NCBI GenBank assembly: GCA_934045905.1
Contig: OW203769.1
Span: 32,553,345 to 32,617,344 of the forward strand
DNA: 64,000 nt
Direction: 5' to 3'
Source of the DNA: Leuctra nigra
Taxonomy: Eukaryota; Arthropoda; Insecta; Plecoptera; Leuctridae
Numbering within the stretch: the stretch's first letter is position 1; every line of letters starts with the position of its first letter. Positions 12,334-24,300 of the stretch are shown here, piece by piece. Made by a program: the position numbers and the translations under genes. The notes beneath the pieces were generated by a model. It did no database searches. It worked only from the letters and a program-made list of their open reading frames with translations, and was not told where the DNA came from.

Positions 12334-15300
12334 GTGAGTAGGAAACAATCCTCTGCACACTATTATCCTGCGTTCCTTTATTCGATTGGCAAATGTTGGG
12401 AAGATTAACTACTAGGACAACCACCTCCTTCCTATTCTTCGTCACTGAAGTCACCTCATCTTATCTATAATAATGTATAAAAGAAAAATCCTACGCTGGA
12501 CGACACAAAACATTTTTTTTATTATCTCATTCATTCACACAAACAATTTTTCCACACTAAGTAGAGTTATACATACGAGGCAATATTTCGACAGTGCCAG
12601 GGGCGGATTAAACTGTTTAGCGCCCCCTCCCCCCCCCCCCCCCCTCCAAAGGAAATAATTGCACCCTGTATTTTTTTGTTCCCTTTTCTCTAGAAATCGC
12701 TGATCGACGCTGTGATCAGAATCCTCCAAAAATGGGATGCCTAACCCGCGAGAATGAAGGCGTTAGACGCCCCGCAGGGCTTTTTTAATTTGTTCACTTT
12801 TTTATTGAATCTGGGGCAAGGAAATAGCGTATTTTTCTATCTAAATCATTGTAATAAACCTCAAGTAAGGAATCCATTTATGTAAATAACTATGTACAGT
12901 AATTATTATCTTGACACAAGTTATACCACATTTCCACTATACTTCGTGTTGATGGTGTGTTATGATTTCATATTTGTTTTTATCATAGTTTGGCATTTAT
13001 TTGACGCCACGGCGCCCCCTTGAAGATGGCGCCCCTAAGCTATGGCCTAAGTAGCCTAATGGGTAATCCGCCCCTGGACAGTGCTTCGGCTGTAAATAGA
13101 GCCACCCCCTCCCCCTACCCACGCAACATGACCAAAAACTAGAAGGTACCAATCAGCAGGGACGACGCTAGGATTTTTATACAGGGGGGGCCTAGGTAGG
13201 GCAATAAACTTTTTAGGGGGGGCAAACGTATTTTCACATATATTTTCATATTGTGGCGTGGGGATCAGGCGCGTTGGAACTAAATTTGCAAGGGAGGGAA
13301 TAATAATGTAAAATAACTTGAGCTGGAGATACTAGTGTCTACGAAGACAATGGGGGGCTGGGGGGAGGGCCCCCAGTAAAATGCAGGGCCGGGGCGGACA
13401 GCCACGGAAAAATTTTGAATTTCAGACATCAATTTGGTGCATTTCTATGCGATTTTAACACTTCTTAAGCACATTTTTTTCTTGACACATAAATATATAA
13501 GTACATAGGGAGGGGTATTGAATCAGAGGGGGGATTCTCCCCCATCCCCCCCCCCCTTCCTACGCTCCTGGTGGGGATAATTTAAAAAACTGAAGCCTTC
13601 AAAAAATTATCCCTACACTAATTTTTATGAACTGCTCCTCCCACCATTTTTCGTCCCTTACCATTTCCCAAGACTTTCCACTTTTTCCACAGCCACCTTC
13701 ACTCCACTCATCCACTTCGTTCGCGGTCTCCCTGCCTTTCTTTTCCCTCCCATTGCTGCTCTATCTGCCTTCCTTCTCGGTATCCTCTCTTGTCCCATCC
13801 CTTTCAATCGACCAAACCATTTCAATCTCTCCTATCCTAATTTGAAACTTATAAGAGTCTCCATTGCAAGATCTTTCCTTATCTTTGAGCTCCGTATCTT
13901 ATCCTATTTTTGTCAACCCTCCTATACTTCTTAGGAACTTCATTATGTCTGGCATACGAAAGTCGCCTATTTGCAAAACATTGTCAGCTGAAGTTTTATT
14001 TAATAATTTGAACAGTGCAAAAAATTGAAGAAAAGTATAGACTTTCAAGATATTTATTTTCCCACATTTGGTTTGGGGGGGCACAAGGGGGGGCCGCGCG
14101 AAGGTTTGGGGGGGCCGTGGCCCCCCCAGGCCCCCCCTTAGCGTCGCCCCTGCCAATCAGCTGATGAACTGCTGTTTATCTATCGCTCTCTCTCTTACTC
14201 ATGGCTGCAATAGCGTCATCCAGTTGGCAGGGAAGAAGCAACTCTGACTCAACACGTTATTGTCCATGCAGGTAATAAAGACCGACTCAAGGTGCTGCAA
14301 GCGCGAGCGATTTTGCTGCTTTTTGTAGACACTTTTTGCGATACGATTGGAGACGAAATGGGTAGACCAAATTATTTGAAATTTTAATCATGATTAGATA
14401 AAAGACAAACTTAGGGTTATCCCTTGGTACATTTTTAATTTTTTGTTTCGTTAATTAGTAATAATTAGTGGATTTTTGGTGAAAAATTTGCTATTTTCTT
14501 GTCTCCCTGGGTGCCGTATAAAATTAAATTTCAAAAATGTGCCAAGGGATAACCCTAAGTTTGTCTTTTAACTAATCATGATTAAAATTTAAGATCAATT
14601 GGTTAACGGGTTTGGTCTCCAATCGTATCGCAAATTTCTGAGTTTTGTTCGGTTTTGTTGAATAACCGGCGCCTAATTAACGATGCAATAATCAAAAATG
14701 AAAAAGTGCTACTAATATCCAATCAGACTGATCATGTGAATATCCTGTAAAAGTTACACTCACTTATGAAACATTTTTTCTCTCTCAATTTTCTAAAACG
14801 GCCGAGCGCTAGTATCACCTTCCGGTGTCGTCCAGAGTATGGTTTTTACTGTTGCTCTCTGATTATGTCACTCCTGTTGGAAGTAAACTTGTGTTCTGAC
14901 TGACTTGTGGTTTGCCTGCAGTTGAACAAGATCGGACCCAAGTTCCTCTTCAACAGCGGCATCTTCACCACTGGCACATGCGCAATACTGTTCGGGTGAG
15001 TGACACGACACGACACGACACGACACACTAGAAGCTTGCAATGAAATACTTTGCGTCAGTGAAACCACAAAACCTCAAGTGACATTTCCCGAGGGGTTAA
15101 CAACTTGACATTTTAGTGTACACCTGATTTTTTGATATTCTGATTTATTTTTTTTTTCTGATTTTTTTTTTTATTTTTTTTTATATTTTATGATTTTTTT
15201 TAATTTTTGATTTTTGCCAATGATTTTTTTTGATTTTTTATGATTTTTTAATTTTTGACAGTGATTTTTTGATTTTTTTTTTTTAATTTTTTTTATGATT

Positions 15301-18300
15301 TTTTGATTTTTTTTGATTTTTTTGATTTTTAAGTGATTTTAAGATTTTTTTTGATTTTTTGATTTTTTATGATTTTTTGAATTTTTTTTAACATAGTTAA
15401 TTTTTGTTGATTTTTTCTGATTTTTTCTGTGATTTTTTGATTTTTTATGATTTTTTGTGATTTTTTTTGTGGTTTTTTGATTTTTTATGATTTTTTTTTA
15501 CATACTTTATTTTTTTTATTTTTTTTATTTTGATGTGATTTTTTTATTTTTTCTAAATTTTTTTTAAAGTGTACACTGATTTTTTTAGTTGTTCACCCCT
15601 CGACATTTCCAGCATTGTTCAGGGGAGACATTAGGAAGTAGGAGTAGGATAATAATTTACTTAGGCCGGGTAGGACCAACTCTGGATTAAGTTAACTCTC
15701 GATGATTAGTGGAAATTAGTGAATCTTATTGGCTATGGAATTCGCGCCAACTTGCTTCATTGGTTACCCCTCGAGAGTTAACTTAATCCAGAGTTGGTCC
15801 TACCCGGCCTTATTCAAACATAATGCAATTATAAATATATAAATGCTAGGAATTGATTCTATTAAAACGCTTAAAAAGTGTTAAAAAATCAATTATTTGA
15901 ACTTATCAACAGACTATAATAGTGTTTAATTATAAGAATACAATGTTCGTCAATTTCAGTTTCAGATTACAAGTTCAGTAGTACATTTTTTAGTTTCTTT
16001 TCATCTTTTATAAGAAATGTCAATTAAGAGGGCTTGGTAGTGAGCGTGGCCTTGACGAGTTTTTTAATCGATTTTTATCAATATCTTTTTCCAGTGTAAT
16101 TGTTAACAAAATAGGGCTATGGACGTGAATTCAGAACAGTTCAATGAAAATAATTTCATAGTTTGGAATAAGCTATTAGATTTATTGTGTCCAACAGGTG
16201 TTTAGAACCCGAAAATCAATTACACTGGAAAAAGATATTGATAAAAATCGATTAAAAAACTCTTCAAGGTCAAACTCACTACCCAGCCTTCTTAAGAAGT
16301 TAAGTGACTGAATTTCATAAGTGTTTGGAATAAATGTCCGCGCAAGGCTTCACGTATCAATAGAGCTGCTCCAGCCCAAGTATCCAGAAGGCTGTGGAGG
16401 GGATGTCTAACAACATCATCTCACTCTTACAGGTTGCTGGACAAGGTGAATGGACACTACCCGTTCATCACCCTCTCCTTCATCATCCGCATCATAGAGG
16501 CGATGGGCAACGCCGCCTTCCTCACGGCCAGCTTCGCGATCCAGAAGGCTGTGGAGGGGATGTCTAACAACATCATCTCACTCTTACAGGTTGCTGGACA
16601 AGGTGAATGGACACTACCCGATCATCACCCTCTCCTTCATCATCCGCATCATAGAGGCGATGGGCAACGCCGCCTTCCTCACCGCCAGCTTCGCGATCCA
16701 GAAGGCTGTGGAGGGGATGTCTAACAACATCATCTCACTCTTACAGGTTGCTGGACAAGGTGAATGGACACTACCCGTTCATCACCCTCTCCTTCATCAT
16801 CCGCATCATAGAGGCGATGGGCAACGCCGCCTTCCTCACGGCCAGCTTCGCGATCCAGAAGGCTGTGGAGGGGATGTCTAACAACATCATCTCACTCTTA
16901 CAGGTTGCTGGACAAGGTGAATGGACACTACCCGTTCATCACCCTCTCCTTCATCATCCGCATCATAGAGGCGATGGGCAACGCCGCCTTCCTCACCGCC
17001 AGCTTCGCGATCCAGAAGGCTGTGGAGGGGATGTCTAACATCATCATCTCACTCTTACAGGTTGCTGGACAAGGTGAATGGACACTACCCGTTCATCACC
17101 CTCTCCTTCATCATCCGCATCATAGAGGCGATGGGCAACGCCGCCTTCCTCACCGCCAGCTTCGCGATCCAGAAGGCTGTGGAGGGGATGTCTAACATCA
17201 TCATCTCACTCTTACAGGTTGCTGGACAAGGTGAATGGACACTACCCGTTCATCACCCTCTCCTTCATCATCCGCATCATAGAGGCGATGGGCAACGCCG
17301 CCTTCCTCACCGCCAGCTTCGCGATCCAGAAGGCTGTGGAGGGGATGTCTAACATCATCATCTCACTCTTACAGGTTGCTGGACAAGGTGAATGGACACT
17401 ACCCGTTCATCACCCTCTCCTTCGTCATCCGCATCATAGAGGCGATGGGCAACGCCGCCTTCCTCACCGCCAGCTTCGCGATCATCGCCAAGGAGTTCCC
17501 GGACAACGTCGCGGTCACGTTCGTGAGTCAAGGACAAGATATGGAGCCTCCCCCCTGTTGACGCCCATGAGGAGATGCACACTCGACAACAATAATTCAA
17601 ACTCAATCTAGCAAATATGAGGATCCCCCCCCCCCCCCCTTCCCCACCCAAACGCAAACGCCATTTATGGGATGGTGACAATCTCGCTAAATACTTCTGT
17701 GCCTCTACAAATACACCTCAGACAATAATAGTAATGCAAATACAAAAATTACTAAATTTAAAAGAAATTTAAAAGACAATTTTTCAAATTTCATTCATAT
17801 CCTTTGGTCTGATTTTTGCAAAACCTATTGATTGTGTTCGGTAAATTGATGTTTATTTTGCAAATTTTGATTGTACAACGTCAAGCAATGTACTTTTTGA
17901 TAAGATAAAAAAGTGTCCCATTTCCATTTTCCAGGTGTTTGTTTACTTACTTTTCAACAATAAGTAATAACAATGTAAAATGTTGATCAAGCTGGCAAAG
18001 AAAACATATCTAAAAGTAACATTAGCCATTTTATATTATAATAATCTTTATTATCCTTTTCCAAAATACAATGGGTAAAGGAGGTAGGAAAACCTACCCA
18101 CACAAATGCAAGAGCCTATTAAACTTATTATTGAAACCGGCTGGCCGGGCCTGACGTTTCTTCAACTTCTGCGTTAGCTTCATCTTCTTCCACTTCCTCT
18201 TCCTCTTCTTCCACTTCATCTTCTTCTCTATCTACCAATGCCCGCCACAAGTCTCTATTTAACCACCATTCATCTTTATTCACCATCTCCCATTTTTCGA

Positions 18301-21300
18301 CTCTCACTTCGACATCTTCTTCAACTAAACCACGCCACCTCGCTCTCGGTCTCCCTCTTTGCCTCTTTCCCTGCTCCAACTTTTCAAACTCTTTCCGAGG
18401 TATTCTATTCAAGTCCATCCTTTTAATATTCCCAAACCATTTCAAACGCCCTCCACCAATCTTAAAGCACAATCTTTCTACTCCCAATTCCTATTATTAA
18501 TAATATTTATAATTATTATATAATTATTATTATATATTAATTATTATTATATAATTATAATTATTAATAATTACAAATGTTTCGAAGCATGAATTTGATT
18601 GCCAACAATTTCAGGCGTCTCTGGAAACCTTCTTCGGCCTGGGCCTGATCGTGGGCCCGACGGTCGGGGGGGCCCTGTTCGAAGTCGGCGGCTACACGAC
18701 GCCCTTCGCCGTGATGGGCTCGATGCTGTTCCTGTCCGCTGTGATGACGGCGTTCGTGCTGCCCGACCACAGTCAGCAGGAGGTCGACAACAAGGAGGGA
18801 GGTGAGCGTCAGGGGGTAGAGGGTAGAGGTTGGAGAGTGGAGGGTGGAGGGTGGAGGGTGGAGGGTAGAGGGTAGAGGGTAGAGGGTGCTGCCCGATCAC
18901 AGTCAGCAGGAGGTCGACAACAAGAAGGGAGGTGAGCGTCAGAGGGTGGAGGGTGGAGGGTGGAGGGTGGAGGGTGGAGGGTGATGGGCTTGATGCTGTT
19001 CCTGTCGGCTGTGATGACGGCGTTCGTGCTGCCCGATCACAGTAAGCAGGAGGTCGACAACAAGGAGGGAGGTGAGCGGCAGAGGGTAGAGGGTAGAGGG
19101 TAGAGGGTGGAGGGTAGAGGGTGGAGGTTGATGGGTAGAGGGTAGAGGGTAGAGGGTAGAGGGTAGAGGCCGACCACAGTCAGCAGGAGGTGGACAACAA
19201 GGAGGGAGGTGAGCGTCAGAGGGTGGAGGGTGGAGGGTGGAGGCCGACCACATGAGGTGACGAGTAGGAAGGAAGCAGCGAGGTTGAAGTGAGCCACTTG
19301 TTGCAGGCAGCCTGCTGCAGGTGTTGAAGATCCCCGGAGTGTTGCTGGCGGCTTGCAGCATCATCGTGACGTCAATGAGCATCGGCTTCCTGCAGGCCAC
19401 GCTGGAGCCGCATCTCAGACAGGTAACACATCAGACAGGTAACACATCAGACCGGTAACACATTAGACAGGTAACACATCAGACAGGTAACACATCAGAC
19501 AGGTAACACATCAGACAGGTAACACAGCAGACAGCAGACAGGTAACACATCAGACAGGTATCACAGCAGACAGGTAACACATCAGACAGGTAACACAGCA
19601 GACAGCAGACAGGTAACACATCAGACAGGTATCACAGCAGACAGGTAACACATCAGACAGGTATCACAGCAGACAGGTAACACATCAGACAGGTAACACA
19701 GCAGACAGGTAACACATCAGACAGGTAACACATCAAACAGGTAACACATCAGACAGGTAACACATCAGACAGGTAACACAGCAGACAGCAGACAGGTAAC
19801 ACATCAGACAGGTATCACAGCAGACAGGTAACACATCAGACAGGTAACACAGCAGACAGCAGACAGGTAACACATCAGACAGGTATCACAGCAGACAGGT
19901 AACACATCAGACAGGTATCACAGCAGACAGGTAACACATCAGACAGGTAACACAGCAGACAGGTAACACATCAGACAGGTAACACATCAGACAGGTAACA
20001 CATCAGACAGGTATCACAGCAGACAGGTAACACATCAGACAGGTAACACATCAGACAGGTAACACATCAGACAGGTAACACATCAGACAGGTAACACATC
20101 AGACAGGTAACACAGCAGACAGCAGACAGGTAACACATCAGACAGGTATCACAGCAGACAGGTAACACATCAGACAGGTAACACAGCAGACAGCAGACAG
20201 GTAACACATCAGACAGGTATCACAGCAGACAGGTAACACATCAGACAGGTATCACAGCAGACAGGTAACACATCAGACAGGTAACACAGCAGACAGGTAA
20301 CACATCAGACAGGTAACACATCAGACAGGTAACACATCAGACAGGTATCACCGCAGACAGGTAACACATCAGACAGGTAACACATCAGACAGGTAACACA
20401 TCAGACAGGTATCACAGCAGACAGGTAACACATCAGACAGGTAACACAGCAGACAGCAGACAGGTAACACATCAGACAGGTATCACAGCAGACAGGTAAC
20501 ACATCAGACAGGTAACACATCAGACAGGTAACACATCAGACAGGTAACACATCAGACAGGTAACACATCAGACAGGTAACACATCAGACAGGTAACACAT
20601 CAGACAGGTAACACATCAGACAGGTAACACATCAGACAGGTAACACAGCAGACAGCAGACAGGTAACACATCAGACAGGTATCACAGCAGACAGGTAACA
20701 CATCAGACAGGTAACACAGCAGACAGGTAACACATCAGACAGGTAACACATCAGACAGGTAACACAGCAGACAGCAGACAGGTAACACATCAGACAGGTA
20801 ACACAGCAGACAGGTAACACATCAGACAGGTATCACAGCAGACAGGTAACACATCAGACAGGTAACACATCAGACAGGTAACACAGCAGACAGGTAACAC
20901 ATCAGACAGGTATCACAGCAGACAGGTAACACATCAGACAGGTAACACATCAGACAGGTATCACAGCAGACAGGTAACACATCAGACAGCAGACAGGTAA
21001 CACATCAGACAGGTAACACATCAGACATCAGACAGGTAACACATCAGACAGGTAACACATCAGACAGGTAACACATCAGACAGGTAACACATCGGACAGG
21101 TAACACATCAGACAGGTAACACATCAGACAGGTAACACATCAGACAGGTAACACATCAGACAGGTAACACATCAGACAGGTAACACATCAGACAGGTAAC
21201 ACATCAGACAGGTAACACATCAGACAGGTAACACATCAGACAGGTAACACAGCAGACAGGTAACACAGCAGACAGGTAACACATCAGACAGGTAACACAT

Positions 21301-24300
21301 CAGACAGGTAACACATCAGACAGGTAACACAGCAGACAGGTAACACATCAGACAGGTAACACATCAGACAGGTAACACAGCAGACAGGTAACACATCAGA
21401 CAGGTAACACATCAGACAGGTAACACATCAGACAGGTAACACAGCAGACAGGTAACACATCAGACAGGTAACACATCAGACAGGTAACACATCAGACAGG
21501 TAACACATCAGACAGCAAACAGGTAACACATCAGACAGGTAACACATCAGACATCAGACAGGTAACACATCAGACAGGTAACACATCAGACAGGTAACAC
21601 AGCAGACAGGTAACACATCAGACAGGTAACACATCAGACAGCAAACAGGTAAAACATCAGACAGGTAACACATCAGACATCAGACAGGTAACACATCAGA
21701 CAGGTAACACATCAGACAGGTAACACATCAGACAGGTAACACAGCAGACAGGTAACACATCAGACAGGTAACACATCAGACAGCAGACAGGTAACACATC
21801 AGACAGGTAACACAGCAGACAGCAGACAGGTAACACATCAGACAGGTAACACATCAGACAGGTAACACAGCAGACAGCAGACAGGTAACACATCAGAGAG
21901 TGGATCTTTGGGGAGCCTCTTTAGATAATTGAGCGAAAGCGAGCGACTCTTTTTGACTCATTTGGCACGGACCATTGTTTTATTTTTATTTTTTTTCTGT
22001 TCAGGTTACAGTTTTTCTTCGATCGAGCTGAAATTTTGCAATATTTGGGCGATGCAGACTCTACTTGTTTTTAAATCCGTTGATTGGTTAAAATTTAAAT
22101 AAATATCTCCTGAGGCCGTATTCTAGAACATGTTAATTCCCACTTCTGATGGAATCTGATTCGGTGCAATGTTAATCCTTATGGCCGTGACCGGATTCCA
22201 TCAGGAATGGAATTGGGAAAACGTTCTAGAATACGCCTCCTGATGTTGAAAAATGAAAATGGTCTTCCTTAAATCTGATCAAACTCATATTTTGCATGGT
22301 CATTAAGACCTACGTGTCTCTTATTTTACACATTTTCAGCCCAAACAGTCAAGAACGCACTTATTGACATTTTAATAATCTCAGAAATGAAGTATCGAAG
22401 CGGATGTTTTTCCACTGCAACTTGATCTGATTTGCTTTAGGTACCCAGAGTGTTTAGATGCTATTTTGAAGTTTCAATGAAAAGCAGATACTTTTATGTT
22501 GATTGAGTGGATCATATTTCAATTTATGGATGTATATGTTTTCTGTGCGTTTGGGACGGAATTCCGTTTCGAGAATTTGCACGTACCCGTGCTCGCTCAT
22601 CAACGCGGTACACTGAGCGTTTTCCTAGTTGTTAGAGTTTGTCATTACTTTTAGTTCTTTACCACCTGGAGGCCAAGTCTTAAAACTTACGCCTTCAGGA
22701 CGCAAACGCTCTAGGACGTCAACAAGTCCCATTTACTGTAAGATTGGGAATGTGACGACCTTGAAATCTACTGTTAACTGTTTAGCTTCATTTTGAATAA
22801 GGTTTTAATGACTGAAAAACATCTGTAATTATAAATATAATGTTAATAAATTGTTTGCAATAGATTGCTGGATGCCAATCAAATAAGTGGCTTAAATTAA
22901 TGTTTCAATGTCGATCCCTCTTAGAGTAAATGGGACTTGTTGACGTCCGAGAGCGTTTGCGTCCTGAAGGCGTAAGTTTCAAGACTTGGCCTCCTGGTGT
23001 GTTAACACATCTGTAAGATGTCTGATGTAAATGTTGATTGCAGTTCAACCTGTCGCCCATGGTGCTGGGACTGATGTTCGTCATCAATGGCGGCACTTAC
23101 GCCCTGACAGCTCCCTGCTGGGGGTGGCTCTGCGACAGCAAGATCTACCCCAAGATCGCCACTGTCATTGGCTGCTTGCTCATCATCGTGGGTTTCAGTC
23201 TAGTCGGTCCCGCGCCCTTCATACCGGGCCCCACGTGAGTAGTCAGCAGGGCCCTTGCCCCTTTCATACCGGGCCCCACGTGAGTAGTTAGCAACTACAG
23301 GTGTAGGGCCCGCGCCCTTCATACCGGGCCCCACGTGAGTAGTCAGCAACTACAGGTGTAGGGCCCGCGCCCTTCATACCGGGCCTCACGTGAGTAGTTA
23401 GCAATTACAGGTGTTGGGCCCACGCCCTTCATACCGGGCCCCATGTGAGTAGTCAGCAGGGCCCTTGCCCCTTCATACTGGGCCCTACGTGAGTAGTTAG
23501 CAGGGCCCTTGCCCCTTCATACTGGGCCCCACGTGAGTAGTTAGCAATTACAGGTGTAGGACCCGCGCCCTTCATACTGGGCCCCACGTGAGTAGTTAGC
23601 AACTGCAGGTGTAGGGCCCGCGCCCTTCATACCGGGCCCCACTTGGGTAGTTAGCAATTACAGGTGTAAGGCCCTGCGCCTATCATTCCGGGCCCCACGT
23701 GAGTAGTTAGCAACTACAGGTGTAGGGCCCGCGCCCTTCATACTGGGCCCCACGTGAGTAGTTAGCAACTACAGGTGTAGGACCCGCGCCCGTCATACTG
23801 GGCCCCACGTGAATAGTTAGCAATTAAAGGTGTAGGACCTGCGCCCGTCATACTGGGCCCCACGTGAATAGTTAGCAATTAAAGGTGTAGGACCTGCGCC
23901 CGTCATACTGGGCCCCACGTGAATAGTTAGCAATTACAGGTGTAGGGCCCGCGCCCTTCATACTGGGCCCCACGTGAATAGTTAGCAATTACAGGTGTAG
24001 GGCCCGCGCCCTTCATACTGGGCCCCACGTGAGTAGTTAGCAACTACAGGTGTAGGGCCCGCGCCCTTCATACCGGGCCCCACGTGAGTAGTTAGCAACT
24101 ACAGGTGTAGGGCCCGCGCCCTTCATACCGGGCCCCACGTGAGTAGTTAGCAACTACAGGTGTAGGACCCCGCCCTTCATACCGGGCCCCACGTGAGTAG
24201 TTAGCAACTTCAAGTGTAGGGTTCTGCGCCCTTCATACCGGGCCCCACGTGAGTATATAGTTAGCAACTTCAAGTATAGGGCCCTTGTGTATTTAATTAT

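Noticed and set aside
16434..17352. Six 96-residue frames as separate genes or a protein repeat
   Set aside because: Each is one array unit read through the repeated intron piece and ending in a stop; 157 bp is not a multiple of three, so no continuous repeat protein is possible.
19416..21898. CRISPR-like appearance of the short regular repeats
   Set aside because: No unique spacers; the units are contiguous 16-bp repeats in a eukaryotic intron.
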